Positions 18,099 through 27,556 of a stretch of 64,000 nucleotides of DNA are shown in pieces; position 1 is the stretch's first letter, and the number at the start of each line of letters is the position of its first letter. The notes below the pieces were generated by a model. The model saw only the letters and a program-made list of their open reading frames with translations, ran no database searches and was not told where the DNA came from. The stretch is from positions 2,365,957 to 2,429,956 of the forward strand of contig NZ_VDZU01000001.1 of NCBI RefSeq assembly GCF_007673525.1, in the 5' to 3' direction. The DNA comes from Fictibacillus phosphorivorans (GTDB taxonomy: Bacteria; Bacillota; Bacilli; Bacillales; Fictibacillaceae). A program made the translations under genes and the position numbers.

Positions 18099-20174
18099 TT
18101 ACTTTGCTTCCTCTTCAGCATAATCGCAAGAGACACACTGTACGACTTTGCCTTTTTTCGTTTTCTTTTCTACTAACATACTATTACACTTCGGACATGT
18201 TCTGGCAATAGGTTTATCCCAAGATACGAATTCACAATCTGGATAACGGTTACATCCATAGAAAAGTCTCTTTTTCTTACTTTTCCGCTCTACGATTGTT
18301 CCTTCATGACAAGTCGGACATGTAACACCTATGTCTTTTACGATCGGTTTCGTGTTTCTGCAGTCTGGAAAGTTAGAACAAGCCATAAACTTTCCAAAGC
18401 GTCCCATCTTATAGACCATCTCATGTCCACATTTCTCACAGTCTTCACCGGCCGGCTCATCTTTGATCTCTACTTTTTGCATCTCTTCTTCTGCAATCTT
18501 CAGTTTCTTTTCAAAACCTTTGTAGAAGTCATCGATGATCCTTATCCAGTTTTCTTTTCCGTCTTCTACTTCGTCAAGATCGCTTTCCATCTTGGCAGTA
18601 AATTCAACGTTGAATACTTCAGGAAAGAATTCCAATGTCATCTCTAAAACAAGCTCACCAAGCTCTGTTGGAACAAATTTCTTTTCGTCTAGAGCTACAT
18701 ACCCACGTTTTTGAATCGTATCAAGCGTTGGTGCGTATGTTGATGGTCTGCCTATACCCAGTTCTTCCATCGTACGAACAAGTCTTGCTTCCGTATATCG
18801 AGGAGGAGGCTGCGTAAAATGCTGAGTTGGTTCAAGATCTTTCTTTTCTACTTTCATGCCTTCTTGAACATCTGGAAGAATACGATCTTCTTCTTTTTTT
18901 CCATCATCATTGCCTTCAACATAGACTTTCATGAATCCAGGAAACTTAACCTTAGATCCAGTCGCACGGAAATTGATTCCGTTGTTCTCTAGATCTACTG
19001 TCATCGTATCAAGAACGGCAGATGCCATTTGGCTCGCTAAGAAACGCTCGAAGATGAGCTTATATAATCTGAGTTGATCTCGTGAAAGATAATTCTTCAA
19101 ATCACGTGGATGATACATGACAGAAGTGGGACGAATCCCTTCATGGGCATCTTGAGCGTTCTTTCCTGATTTCTTCTCCACTCTTGATTTGTTCACGAAC
19201 TGCTCTCCATACTCTTTTTCGATGAATTCAGCAGCTTCTGTCTTAGCAGTATCAGATATACGTGTCGAATCTGTACGCATATAGGTGATCAGACCGACCG
19301 TACCTTCTTTTCCTAGATCGATTCCTTCATATAATTGCTGTGCGAGCATCATCGTCTTTTTAGCTCGGAAATTTAGTTTCCTTGCCGCTTCTTGTTGAAG
19401 TGAAGAAGTGATGAAAGGCGGCGAAGGATTTCTGCGTCTTTCTTTTTTCTGAACAGAATCGATCTTAAACTGTTTACCTTTTATCGTGCTTAGGATTTCT
19501 TTCACTTCTTCTTCGTTGGAAAGTTCCTTTTTCTTGCCGCCAGTTCCATAGAACTGTGCTTCAAAATCCTCTCCAGAAGCACTAAAGATCCCTTTAATCT
19601 TCCAATACTCTTCTGGTTGGAACGCTTCAATCTCTTTCTCTCGTTCAACGATCAATCTGACCGCAACCGTTTGTACACGTCCAGCGCTCAATCCTTTTTT
19701 GATCTTTTTCCATAATAACGGACTGACTTTGTATCCTACTAGTCTGTCAAGCACCCTTCTTGCTTGCTGTGCATCAACTAAGTCCATATTGATCTTTCTT
19801 GGTCTTTTAAAAGAATCTTTTATCGCATTTTTTGTAATCTCATTAAACACAACTCTACATTCAGAATCTAAATCCATATCCAAACTGTGAGCAAGATGCC
19901 ATGCAATTGCTTCACCTTCGCGATCCGGGTCAGCTGCGAGAAAGATGCGTTTTGCTTTTTTCGCTGCAGTTTTTAAATCTTTTAAGATAGGACCTTTTCC
20001 ACGGATCGTAATGTATTTTGGTTCATAGTTTGCTTCTACATCTACGCCAGTCTGGCTTCTGGGAAGATCACGAACATGTCCCATAGATGCTTTAACGTCA
20101 TATTTGCTCCCTAGATACTTTTTTATTGTCTTTGCTTTGGCGGGAGACTCAACAATGACTAAATATTTTTCCAT
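18099..20174 (-). CDS. topA: DNA topoisomerase I TopA
   Basis: TopA relaxes negative supercoils as a type IA enzyme. The 691-aa protein has the N-terminal Toprim domain ([33 protein letters not shown]). The active-site Tyr is in [13 protein letters not shown], at about residue 300. Three C-terminal zinc-ribbon repeats with CxxC pairs follow (CEKCG...CSNFPDC, CPTC...CNRYPDC, CPKC...CVSC), the last ending at the C-terminus. It is transcribed with trmFO, 13 nt downstream. Confidence 0.98.
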   Translation of the reverse strand: MEKYLVIVESPAKAKTIKKYLGSKYDVKASMGHVRDLPRSQTGVDVEANYEPKYITIRGKGPILKDLKTAAKKAKRIFLAADPDREGEAIAWHLAHSLDMDLDSECRVVFNEITKNAIKDSFKRPRKINMDLVDAQQARRVLDRLVGYKVSPLLWKKIKKGLSAGRVQTVAVRLIVEREKEIEAFQPEEYWKIKGIFSASGEDFEAQFYGTGGKKKELSNEEEVKEILSTIKGKQFKIDSVQKKERRRNPSPPFITSSLQQEAARKLNFRAKKTMMLAQQLYEGIDLGKEGTVGLITYMRTDSTRISDTAKTEAAEFIEKEYGEQFVNKSRVEKKSGKNAQDAHEGIRPTSVMYHPRDLKNYLSRDQLRLYKLIFERFLASQMASAVLDTMTVDLENNGINFRATGSKVKFPGFMKVYVEGNDDGKKEEDRILPDVQEGMKVEKKDLEPTQHFTQPPPRYTEARLVRTMEELGIGRPSTYAPTLDTIQKRGYVALDEKKFVPTELGELVLEMTLEFFPEVFNVEFTAKMESDLDEVEDGKENWIRIIDDFYKGFEKKLKIAEEEMQKVEIKDEPAGEDCEKCGHEMVYKMGRFGKFMACSNFPDCRNTKPIVKDIGVTCPTCHEGTIVERKSKKKRLFYGCNRYPDCEFVSWDKPIARTCPKCNSMLVEKKTKKGKVVQCVSCDYAEEEAK

Positions 20175-20217
20175 TTACAGTTTATCCCCCTTTAAGGGTT
20201 TAGTGAAATCTTCCCTA

Positions 20218-20246
20218 TTATTAAATAATGTATCTGCATTTGTCAA
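20218..20246 (-). promoter_or_regulatory. Candidate promoter upstream of topA
   Basis: On the minus strand a perfect TTGACA (complement at 20241-20246) lies 17 bp before TAATAA (20218-20223). The -10 is a weak match. The position, about 45 nt before the topA ATG and just after dprA, suits a separate topA promoter. Confidence 0.45.
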
Positions 20247-20273
20247 ACTGTTTCCTCATTTAAATGAAAACGG

Positions 20274-21140
20274 TTAGATACTTTCGTTTTGAATATCTTC
20301 TGCACTCATGACTAATTTTGCTCCATTTTGAATCAAAAAATTGGTCCCGTTCGCACACTCTTCTAAAATGGATCCTGGGATCGCAAATACATCTCTTCCT
20401 TGTTCGAGTGCTTGATCAGCTGTAATTAAGGAACCACTCTTTGTTCGTGCTTCAGCAACAAGTGTTGCACGGCTGAGACCGCTTATTATACGGTTACGAA
20501 GCGGAAAATGCCAGCGTTTTGGTGTAACCTGTGGCGCAAACTCAGATAACAAGATTCCTTGTTCACTAATCTTCTTAGCTAGTGCTCTGTTTTCTTGCGG
20601 ATAGATCTGTAACAAGCCAGAACCTAGAACTGCTGCTGTTAAGGACTTGTGTTGAATACTTAACTCATGAGCGAACGTATCAATCCCTTTAGCTAATCCG
20701 CTGATCACGATCCAATTATTATCAATTAAAGGAGTAAGTACTTTTTCTAACGCTTGTTTTCCCTGTTTGCTAGGATGACGAGTACCGACCACACTAATCA
20801 TTTTATCCCGATTTAGGATTGTCCAATCCCCTTGTCCATAAAGAACCCATGGCGGGTCATAAATGTTCTTTAACAGCGGAGGATAATTATTATCGAATAT
20901 CGTAACTGCTGAAATAGATTGTCTTAAAAGATTCTTCATTATGTATGTACTATTATATTGTTTCATGTGTTGATGGAGGCGCTTTGCCGTTAGGTCACTG
21001 TAACCAAACGACATTTTCAACCTGCGAATGTCCATTGAAAAAACAGATTTAAGTTCAGGATCAGCTACAACTATTGATCTTAATTGATTCCAAGTGAGTC
21101 CTTCGCAATGATGAAGAAAAATTAAGCGTTCTTTATCCAA
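20274..21140 (-). CDS. dprA: DNA-processing protein DprA (Smf)
   Basis: DprA loads RecA on incoming single-stranded DNA during natural transformation. The Rossmann-like core is present: ISVVGTRHPSKQGKQALEKV, ISGLAKGIDTFAHELSI, and FPLRNRIISGLSRATLVAEA with the family's Gly-Ser motif KSGSLITADQALEQGRDVFA. The TTG at 21140 is preceded by GAGGAGG with 8 nt spacing, giving 288 aa. An 8-codon longer frame would start inside that ribosome-binding site. It lies downstream of sucD after a terminator. Confidence 0.93.
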   Translation of the reverse strand: MDKERLIFLHHCEGLTWNQLRSIVVADPELKSVFSMDIRRLKMSFGYSDLTAKRLHQHMKQYNSTYIMKNLLRQSISAVTIFDNNYPPLLKNIYDPPWVLYGQGDWTILNRDKMISVVGTRHPSKQGKQALEKVLTPLIDNNWIVISGLAKGIDTFAHELSIQHKSLTAAVLGSGLLQIYPQENRALAKKISEQGILLSEFAPQVTPKRWHFPLRNRIISGLSRATLVAEARTKSGSLITADQALEQGRDVFAIPGSILEECANGTNFLIQNGAKLVMSAEDIQNESI

Positions 21141-21172
21141 ACTGCATTCCTCCTCATGAAACAATTCAATGT

Positions 21173-21202
21173 AAATAAAAAGCTCCCGATCTGGGAGCTT
21201 TT
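21173..21202 (-). terminator. Intrinsic terminator after sucD
   Basis: A 10-bp stem (AAAAGCTCCC type, 21178-21187 with 21193-21202) with a 5-nt loop is followed by TTTTTATTT on the minus strand. It lies 17 nt after the sucD stop. Confidence 0.93.
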
Positions 21203-21218
21203 CACGTTGTAATCGTTA

Positions 21219-22133
21219 TTACGCTTTTGCTTTGTTTGTTACACAGCGATCATATAGATCGTTTTCTTTTAAAGCTTCAACTAAAGTTTCACCCATAACT
21301 GAAGGCGTTGCTGCAACTTTAATTCCACAAGCTTTCATCGTTTTGATCTTTTCATCTGCTGTACCTTTTCCACCAGAGATGATCGCACCAGCATGCCCCA
21401 TACGTTTTCCTGGAGGTGCGGTTTGACCACCAATGAATCCTACTACAGGTTTCGTCATGTTCGCTTTAACCCATTCAGCTGCCTCTTCTTCAGCAGTTCC
21501 ACCGATCTCACCGATCATGATTACTGCATATGTGTCCTCATCTTCGTTAAAAGCCTTTAAAACGTCGATAAAGTCTGTTCCGTTGACTGGGTCTCCACCG
21601 ATACCAACTGCTGTAGATTGCCCGATCCCACGCTCTGTAAGCTGATGTACAGCTTCATACGTTAATGTACCAGAACGTGACACAACCCCAACATGACCTT
21701 TTGTATGAATGTACCCTGGCATGATACCGATCTTACATTCTTCAGGAGTGATTACACCCGGGCAGTTCGGACCAACTAGACGTGTCTTCTTGCCTTCCAT
21801 GTAACGTTTAACTTTTACCATATCCATTACTGGAATACCTTCAGTAATACAGATTGCTAGATCAAGTTCAGCGTCAACAGCTTCAATGATCGCTTCTGCA
21901 GCAAATGCAGGCGGAACATAAATAACAGAAGCATTAGCTCCAGTTTCTTTAACTGCATCCACAACGGTGTTAAAAACAGGAAGACCTTCAACTTCTGTTC
22001 CACCTTTACCTGGTGTAACACCGCCTACAATTTTCGTACCATATTCAAGCATTTGTTTTGTATGAAAAAGACCAACAGAACCTGTAATACCTTGAACGAT
22101 AACTTTTGTATCTTTATTAATAAAAATGCTCAT
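21219..22133 (-). CDS. sucD: Succinyl-CoA synthetase alpha subunit SucD
   Basis: SucD is the CoA-binding alpha subunit of succinyl-CoA ligase in the TCA cycle. It has 304 aa, with N-terminal [20 protein letters not shown] (CoA-binding Rossmann fold), [10 protein letters not shown], and the phosphohistidine site [20 protein letters not shown]. It is 34 nt after sucC, forming a two-gene operon closed by a terminator. Confidence 0.98.
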   Translation of the reverse strand: MSIFINKDTKVIVQGITGSVGLFHTKQMLEYGTKIVGGVTPGKGGTEVEGLPVFNTVVDAVKETGANASVIYVPPAFAAEAIIEAVDAELDLAICITEGIPVMDMVKVKRYMEGKKTRLVGPNCPGVITPEECKIGIMPGYIHTKGHVGVVSRSGTLTYEAVHQLTERGIGQSTAVGIGGDPVNGTDFIDVLKAFNEDEDTYAVIMIGEIGGTAEEEAAEWVKANMTKPVVGFIGGQTAPPGKRMGHAGAIISGGKGTADEKIKTMKACGIKVAATPSVMGETLVEALKENDLYDRCVTNKAKA

Positions 22134-22167
22134 GCATCAATCCATCCTTCCTACGATGTTTTCTCTA

Positions 22168-23328
22168 TTACTTAACTAAAGCTACGATCTTCTCTGCACC
22201 ATCAGCCATAGAATCTGCAGCTGTAATGTTTAGACCAGATTCTTTAAGAATCTTTTTACCAAGATCAACGTTAGTACCTTCTAAACGCACAACAAGAGGT
22301 AACTCAAGACCAACTTGTTTCGTTGCTTCAACAACGCCGTTCGCGATGATATCACATTTCATAATTCCACCGAAAATGTTAACAAAGATTCCTTTAACAT
22401 TTTTGTCAGAAAGAATAATCTTGAATGCTTCTGTTACCTTCTCAGTAGTCGCGCCGCCCCCAACGTCAAGGAAGTTAGCCGGGTCGCCGCCGTAATGTTT
22501 AATGATATCCATCGTTGCCATTGCAAGTCCAGCACCATTAACCATGCATCCAATATTTCCATCAAGAGAAATGTAGCTAAGATCGTATTTAGATGCTTCG
22601 ATTTCTTTTGCATCTTCTTCTTCAAGATCTCTATATTCTAAGATGTCTTTGTGACGGTATAAAGCATTAGAATCAAAGTTCATCTTTGCATCAAGTGCCA
22701 TAACATTTCCGTCACCTGTTACAACTAATGGATTGATTTCTGCGATTGAACAGTCTTTTTCAACGAAAGCCGTATATAGACCAATCATGAATTTCACTGC
22801 TTTTCCTACCAATTCAGTAGGGATGTTGATGTTATAAGCAAGTCTTCTTGCTTGGAATGCTTGAAGGCCGATCGCTGGATCGATTACTTCTTTGAAGATT
22901 TTTTCAGGTGTCTTTTCAGCCACTTCTTCAATTTCAGTACCGCCTTCTTCAGATCCCATCATAACAACACTTGATGTTGCACGATCTAGTACAAGACCGA
23001 TATAGTATTCTTTCTTAATATCACAGCCCTCTTCGATAAGTAAGCGCTTAACTTCTTTACCTTCTGGACCTGTTTGATGAGTTACAAGAACTTTTCCTAA
23101 GATTTCATTTGCGTATGTACGCACTTCATCGATATTTTTAGCGACTTTAACGCCACCTGCTTTACCGCGGCCACCTGCGTGGATCTGTGCTTTAACTACA
23201 GATACAGTGCTCCCCAGCTCATTAGCAGCTTCTACTGCTTCTTCAACGGTAAATGCTACTTTCCCGTTTGGAACAGCCACACCATATTTTCTAAGTATCT
23301 CTTTACCTTGGTATTCGTGGATATTCAT
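22168..23328 (-). CDS. sucC: Succinyl-CoA synthetase beta subunit SucC
   Basis: SucC is the ADP-forming beta subunit of succinyl-CoA ligase. The 386-aa protein has an ATP-grasp domain beginning [17 protein letters not shown], the nucleotide-binding [10 protein letters not shown] region, and the C-terminal CoA-ligase domain ([36 protein letters not shown]). The start ATG has GGAGGA upstream. A sigma-A promoter and a cre-like site lie in the 200-nt leader region. Confidence 0.98.
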   Translation of the reverse strand: MNIHEYQGKEILRKYGVAVPNGKVAFTVEEAVEAANELGSTVSVVKAQIHAGGRGKAGGVKVAKNIDEVRTYANEILGKVLVTHQTGPEGKEVKRLLIEEGCDIKKEYYIGLVLDRATSSVVMMGSEEGGTEIEEVAEKTPEKIFKEVIDPAIGLQAFQARRLAYNINIPTELVGKAVKFMIGLYTAFVEKDCSIAEINPLVVTGDGNVMALDAKMNFDSNALYRHKDILEYRDLEEEDAKEIEASKYDLSYISLDGNIGCMVNGAGLAMATMDIIKHYGGDPANFLDVGGGATTEKVTEAFKIILSDKNVKGIFVNIFGGIMKCDIIANGVVEATKQVGLELPLVVRLEGTNVDLGKKILKESGLNITAADSMADGAEKIVALVK

Positions 23329-23375
23329 TTACTCTCCATCCTCCTATCATGGTGAAAACTTAAAGTACCGTTATC

Positions 23376-23404
23376 ATTGTATAAGACCTAGTCTATTATG
23401 TCTA
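23376..23404 (-). promoter_or_regulatory. Sigma-A promoter of sucCD
   Basis: On the minus strand TAGACA (complement at 23399-23404) and TACAAT (23376-23381) are exactly 17 bp apart, with one mismatch each. The start point would be near 23369, about 40 nt before sucC. Confidence 0.75.
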
Positions 23405-23420
23405 CTATTCTTCAGAAAAT

Positions 23421-23434
23421 TGCAAGCGCATACA
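23421..23434 (-). promoter_or_regulatory. cre-like CcpA operator upstream of sucC
   Basis: The minus-strand sequence TGTATGCGCTTGCA matches 12 of 14 positions of the cre consensus TGWAANCGNTNWCA, including the central CG. It is 17 bp upstream of the -35, about 52-65 bp before the predicted start. Carbon control of sucCD by CcpA is inferred; no binding data are available here. Confidence 0.5.
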
Positions 23435-23443
23435 CCCTCTTAG

Positions 23444-23486
23444 CCAAAATAAAAAACCAAAATCACTGTGGAATGACTTTGGTTTT
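23444..23486 (-). terminator. Intrinsic terminator after the SASP-like gene
   Basis: A 12-bp stem with one mismatch (23454-23465 with 23474-23485, AAACCAAA core) has an 8-nt loop and is followed by TTTTTTATTTT on the minus strand. A smaller hairpin (23492-23517, TTTTCGT arms) lies just upstream. Together they separate rnhB-ylqG-ylqH-SASP from sucCD. Confidence 0.88.
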
Positions 23487-23529
23487 ATCACTTTTTCGTC
23501 CCCTTTAGGAACGAAAACACCTTCTTTTT

Positions 23530-23688
23530 TCATTTGTTTTTTTCGTTTTTCTGTTTCTTGATGATTTTAGGTGTTATAGCTTCAGATTCAGCAGCTGAAC
23601 GGTACATGCCAAACTCTTCAGCCATCTCTTCTTTAAATTGGTTCACTAATTGTTCGGATTGCTGTACGACTAATTTATTCTTAGGCAT
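23530..23688 (-). CDS. Small acid-soluble spore protein-like, alpha/beta type (divergent)
   Basis: This is a 52-aa protein starting at ATG 23688, with AAAGGAG 9 nt upstream. The centre, NQFKEEMAEEFGMYRSA, fits the alpha/beta SASP pattern, in which the germination protease GPR cuts E/(I,F,M)-A-x-E-F-G. The second conserved SASP block (GGEITKRLV type) is reduced to ITPKIIKKQK and the C-terminus is Lys/Asn-rich, so this is a divergent member. A weak sigma-G-like pair (TACATA and CATTCCTA, 18 bp apart, 23710-23741 on the complement) overlaps the ylqH stop. It is followed by its own terminator, and the B. subtilis ylqH-sucC interval lacks a gene here as far as I recall. Confidence 0.7.
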   Translation of the reverse strand: MPKNKLVVQQSEQLVNQFKEEMAEEFGMYRSAAESEAITPKIIKKQKNEKNK

Positions 23689-23734
23689 TAAAACACACTC
23701 CTTTAAAGATAGGAATGCCCCGTTTCAATAACAT

Positions 23735-24010
23735 TTATGTAGATTTTCCTGCTTCTTTATCCAATTTATAAATAAAAGCAAACAGTTCAGCGACCACTTC
23801 ATACAATTCTTCAGGTATACTTTCCTCGATCTCTAGCTTAGATAATAAATGAACTAAAGAAGGATCTTCCTGAATCGGTATGTTATGATCTTCTGCAGAT
23901 CTTACTATCCGCTCTGCTGTTTCACCTTTCCCCTTAGCAATAACTACCGGAGAGGTAGATTCGAGCGGACTATACTTTAACGCCACAGCTTCTTTTTTAT
24001 GATCACTCAT
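23735..24010 (-). CDS. ylqH: FlhB-C-terminus-like protein YlqH
   Basis: This 91-aa cytosolic protein resembles the C-terminal cytoplasmic domain of FlhB/EscU export proteins. It has AVALKYSPLESTSPVVIAKG, AERIVRSAEDHNIPIQEDPS and LVHLLSKLEIEESIPEELYE. The FlhB self-cleavage NPTH motif is replaced by STSP. Its function is not known to me. It overlaps the ylqG stop by 4 nt (ATGA). Confidence 0.9.
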   Translation of the reverse strand: MSDHKKEAVALKYSPLESTSPVVIAKGKGETAERIVRSAEDHNIPIQEDPSLVHLLSKLEIEESIPEELYEVVAELFAFIYKLDKEAGKST

Positions 24011-25470
24011 ACTCTAAGATCCAATCCTTTATATGATATAGAAGTCTCGGTATTTTTTATCTTTTCGTTTTGAGAACTGAATATAACGGATGATAGCGTA
24101 TAATTCATGTTCTTCATACTAATCTTTAACGTGTGTAATAACGGTTCAGAAAATTTTTCGATAGCGGGATGAGAATTATAAACTTTTAACGAAACGATTC
24201 TGTTTTGAATATGCACATCTACAGCCACATCATTTAGATGCTTCATCTCTAACCAAAAAAGCATCCTACAATGATCTGGATCGATTCCTTTTCCACCTTG
24301 CTTTTTGCTTTCCCACCGAACGGTCATCTCTTTCGGATATTCCGATCCATTAAACGGAATATGAAGAATAAATTGCTGCATGTTCTCATTGCTTTGAATA
24401 TTCTGTAACTGTTGACCAGTAAGTTTATTTAATGCTTGTTTTGTTTTTTGCTGTATGATCTCAGGCAGTTCTATACGGTCAGCGTTCTGTTGCAGGTGCA
24501 GAAGTTGAGACTTTAACGTTTCCGTTTGTTTTAGTTGTACTGGGTCTAATAAAATATTTTTTTCATGCAATAGACCCGATTTAATCAACCACTTTTTTGC
24601 AGCTGTAATAAATTCTTCTGATGGGTTCAGATTTGTTTCTTTAGAAACCTTCATCACATCGTTTCTTAATTGTGTTGATAAATTTTCTTCCACATTAAAT
24701 ATTCCTGTCTGAACCTTTATTGGATCTGGAAGTTTTCCATTCGATGGCATAATGATGTCTGCTGTGTTTTTAATATCCATACTTTTCACTCTATCATGAA
24801 TGGGAGCCTGTTGATTACTTGCTTCGTTACCTTTAAATACATAGAGTTCTTTTAAAAGCTCTAAGGTTTTTGAAACAGCTTTATCTTTATGAATAAAGGG
24901 CATTAGAGCCTCATAGAGCTGTTTGAATTCACCACTTGATCCTGCACTGCTTTTTAGACTGAAAGCAACTGCTTGAACGATCTCTTGCTTAGGGGGCAGT
25001 TGAAGCTCCAACATACGCTGAACAACTGCTTTTTTTTCATGGAGTGGTAGTGCGTTTGTGAATTTTAAAACCTCGGAAACAGATTTTATGTTTTCTTTTA
25101 ATAGAGGTAACTTTTCTATGATCGCAAAATCAACTGCTTTTTTGTTCATATCGGATGCTGGAAGGCTCCATCTCGATAAAATCTGTTCTGAAGTAGACTT
25201 AACTGGATCTGTTTCCACCTTTTTCAAATAGATCGTACCGTTTTTCTCTGAAACTTCAAATAGATAGTTATCTCCTTTGATTAAAGGTGCTTCCAATTTG
25301 GCATAAAGTGTTGAGCCATTATAAAGAACCTTCGCTGATTGATCAGGGAAGATTTCTAAAATCTTAGCAGATATAAACTGATTAAGCTTTAAAAGTAACG
25401 GTTCATCCATTAATCTAGCAGGGATTAACGATTTACCATTCATTTGGTTGAGTTGTAACAGGTTAATCAC
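24007..25470 (-). CDS. ylqG: YlqG-family protein of unknown function
   Basis: This 487-aa protein has no membrane segment or recognised catalytic motif, and is rich in Lys, Leu and Gln. The call rests on position (between rnhB and ylqH, as in B. subtilis) and size. The C-terminal 130 residues (FILHIPFNGSEYPKEMTVRW, then VDVHIQNRIVSLKVYNSH) look like a FliK/Flg_hook-type fold, and the partner YlqH resembles FlhB, so a link to an export-type system is an inference. The GTG at 25470 overlaps rnhB by 8 nt with a weak ribosome-binding site; ATG 25440 is an alternative. Confidence 0.75.
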   Translation of the reverse strand: MINLLQLNQMNGKSLIPARLMDEPLLLKLNQFISAKILEIFPDQSAKVLYNGSTLYAKLEAPLIKGDNYLFEVSEKNGTIYLKKVETDPVKSTSEQILSRWSLPASDMNKKAVDFAIIEKLPLLKENIKSVSEVLKFTNALPLHEKKAVVQRMLELQLPPKQEIVQAVAFSLKSSAGSSGEFKQLYEALMPFIHKDKAVSKTLELLKELYVFKGNEASNQQAPIHDRVKSMDIKNTADIIMPSNGKLPDPIKVQTGIFNVEENLSTQLRNDVMKVSKETNLNPSEEFITAAKKWLIKSGLLHEKNILLDPVQLKQTETLKSQLLHLQQNADRIELPEIIQQKTKQALNKLTGQQLQNIQSNENMQQFILHIPFNGSEYPKEMTVRWESKKQGGKGIDPDHCRMLFWLEMKHLNDVAVDVHIQNRIVSLKVYNSHPAIEKFSEPLLHTLKISMKNMNYTLSSVIFSSQNEKIKNTETSISYKGLDLRV

Positions 25471-26254
25471 TTCCTGTAATTTTAATAAGTTCTCCTACCG
25501 GACTAAATGATCTACGATGAATGTCTGTTGGTCCAAACTGCTGAAGTGCATGTAAATGTTCCTTCGTTCCATAACCCATATTGGAATTCAATCCATATTG
25601 AGGATATTTTTCATGAAGGTTATGCATATATCGGTCTCTTGTAACCTTTGCAACGATTGATGCAGCCGCAATAGAAATACTTTTCTCATCACCTTTTATT
25701 ATTTTTAATTGGTCGATCGCTAAAGGAACTTCCATAGCATCAATTAAAAGCTGATCTGGACGAACATGTAATGAGCTGATTGCTTCAGTCATTGCCAACT
25801 TAGACGCTTGATAAATGTTAATCGCGTCGATCTGATCTGGCTGCACTAAATGGACACTGTAAGAAATAGCATCCTTCATAATAATCTCATATAGAGCATC
25901 TCTTTTTTTCTCAGATAACTTCTTAGAATCATTGACCCCTGGCAACATATATCCTATAGGTAAAATAACTGCAGCTGCCACGACGGGACCAGCTAAAGGC
26001 CCACGGCCGACTTCATCTACACCCGCGATCAAAGTTTTCCCTTGAGCTTGGCATTGCTCTTCGTAAGTATGCATCAGCTTCAATCTCGTTCTTTCAGCTT
26101 CTTCTCGTGCTAAGCGTTTTGAGAAAGATTGAAATAGTTTTTGTGCACCTTGTCTTTCATCTTCAGAGAGGATTTTTAGTAGATGGATCAACTCATTATC
26201 TTTACTGGATTTTAATTTTTGTTCCCATTCTTTTATAGACATTTTCATGTTCAT
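25463..26254 (-). CDS. rnhB: Ribonuclease HII
   Basis: RnhB removes ribonucleotides and RNA from RNA:DNA hybrids. The catalytic motif LIAGVDEVGRGPLAGPVVAA begins at about residue 77, followed by DSKKLSEKKR, the third acidic site in LLIDAMEV, and the AAASIVAKVTRDR block. The 75-residue N-terminal extension is typical of Bacillus. The ATG at 26254 follows AAAGAG; the GTG before it and internal ATGs are possible. It ends inside ylqG. Confidence 0.96.
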   Translation of the reverse strand: MNMKMSIKEWEQKLKSSKDNELIHLLKILSEDERQGAQKLFQSFSKRLAREEAERTRLKLMHTYEEQCQAQGKTLIAGVDEVGRGPLAGPVVAAAVILPIGYMLPGVNDSKKLSEKKRDALYEIIMKDAISYSVHLVQPDQIDAINIYQASKLAMTEAISSLHVRPDQLLIDAMEVPLAIDQLKIIKGDEKSISIAAASIVAKVTRDRYMHNLHEKYPQYGLNSNMGYGTKEHLHALQQFGPTDIHRRSFSPVGELIKITGSD

Positions 26255-26330
26255 CACGCTCTTTATGTATGTATTATCGGTTTTATATACGTTCTTTTTA
26301 TAAGATGTTTTCGTATTACATAGATCCTCT

Positions 26331-26592
26331 CTGGAAGTAGTCGCTTTCCGCTCCAGGTCGCTCGCTTTCCATGAACGGTGAGCCTCCTGTCTAGTTGCAG
26401 TGACTAGCCCCTCGAGGTCAAAAGTTAAACGGTCAAGAAGGCATAGTGCGCCGTCCTCGCCTTTTTTACCTTTTGCTTGTCGGGGCTAACCGAGTCACTT
26501 CCTCTTTTCGAACTGCCGCTTTGCGCCTTTAGGAGTCTCCACCTGACCGCTCGTCCCATAGGAGTCTCGCGACCTTACGCTCCAATCGACAG
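26331..26592. repeat. GC-rich structured intergenic repeat element
   Basis: The 427-bp gap between rnhB and rbgA holds about 260 bp that are clearly richer in G+C than their surroundings. TCGCTTTCC occurs twice on the left (26340s and 26370s) and TAGGAGTCTC twice on the right (26530 and 26560). In the middle, GTGACTAGCCCC pairs with GGGGCT and AGTCAC across about 100 nt, with CAAAAG/CTTTTG inside. The GGAAAGCGA and GACTCCTATGGGA motifs resemble short repeats I know from Bacillaceae intergenic regions. No gene is seen, and 26258-26330 and 26593-26640 show nothing. Confidence 0.65.
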
Positions 26593-26640
26593 GCTAAAGA
26601 AGATTTGAAAACATCCACTACAAAATTTTCAACCCGAAAT

Positions 26641-26673
26641 TTTAAAAACAGGCACTTTCTTAAGCGCCTGTTC
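26641..26673 (-). terminator. Intrinsic terminator after rbgA
   Basis: A 10-bp stem with one G-U pair (26647-26656 with 26663-26672, AACAGGC core) and a 6-nt loop is followed by TTTTTAAA on the minus strand, just after the rbgA stop. Confidence 0.85.
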
Positions 26674-26681
26674 AGTTAGCT

Positions 26682-27545
26682 CTATTTAATTTCAAAGTCA
26701 TTTGGGCGCTCATATGACAAGCGTCCAAGCTTTTCTGCTCGAAGGTCTCGTAACACAATCTCAGCAGTCTTTTCAAGATCCACTTCTCCGCCACTCATCA
26801 TACATCCCCGTTTCTTGCCGATCTCTTCGAATAGGGGCAGTGAGTCCTCTGGAATCTCAGACAGCTTGTATCGTTCCACTAGACGCTCTTCGTAGTGTTC
26901 TTTTAAATATTTGATCGCATATAAGACTACTTCAGTAAAATCAAAGAGAGTTTCTTTAATCGCTCCGGTAACTGCTAACTTCAAACCGATTGATTGGTCT
27001 TCAAATTTAGGCCACAGAATTCCTGGAGTATCTAATAATTCTAATGTCTTACCTGCTTTAATCCACTGCTGCTTTTTCGTTACACCAGGCTTATCTCCTG
27101 TTACAGCAATATTTTTACCAGCCATACGGTTGATGATCGTGGACTTACCAACGTTAGGTATACCAACAATCAATGCTCTTACCGCACGAGGTTTGACGAT
27201 TCCCTTTGCTCTCATCTTATCGAACTTTTCTTTTACTAACTCATGAGCAAGAGGTTCTATTTTTTTTATCCCTTTTCCATCTTGCGAGTTGATAGCAAGA
27301 GAAGGAATGCCTTTTTCTGAAAAATAACTTTCCCACATTGATGTCACTTTTGGATCAGCCAGGTCAGCTTTGTTCAAAAGTACAATACGAGGTTTCTGAC
27401 CCAGAATCTCATCGATCATGGGATTTCTAGAAGCTAGAGGAATTCTAGCATCCACTAACTCAAAAACGACATCGATCATTTTGAGTTTTTCAGTTATTTC
27501 CCGGCGTGCTTTGGCCATATGTCCAGGAAACCATTGAATGGTCAT
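26682..27545 (-). CDS. rbgA: Ribosome biogenesis GTPase RbgA (YlqF)
   Basis: RbgA is an essential GTPase for late 50S assembly. It has circularly permuted G motifs: G4 NKAD at residues 58-61, then G1 GIPNVGKST at 128-136 and G3 DTPG. The C-terminal RNA-binding helical region ends in [14 protein letters not shown]. The 287-aa length is standard. It is 11 nt downstream of lepB and is followed by a terminator. Confidence 0.97.
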   Translation of the reverse strand: MTIQWFPGHMAKARREITEKLKMIDVVFELVDARIPLASRNPMIDEILGQKPRIVLLNKADLADPKVTSMWESYFSEKGIPSLAINSQDGKGIKKIEPLAHELVKEKFDKMRAKGIVKPRAVRALIVGIPNVGKSTIINRMAGKNIAVTGDKPGVTKKQQWIKAGKTLELLDTPGILWPKFEDQSIGLKLAVTGAIKETLFDFTEVVLYAIKYLKEHYEERLVERYKLSEIPEDSLPLFEEIGKKRGCMMSGGEVDLEKTAEIVLRDLRAEKLGRLSYERPNDFEIK

Positions 27546-27556
27546 GTTATCTCACC

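Noticed and set aside
23534..23731. 65-codon plus-strand frame opposite the SASP-like gene
   Set aside because: The minus-strand frame has a strong ribosome-binding site, a family motif and its own terminator; the plus frame has none.
26331..26592. Insertion-sequence remnant
   Set aside because: No transposase fragment in any frame and no terminal repeats with target duplication were seen.
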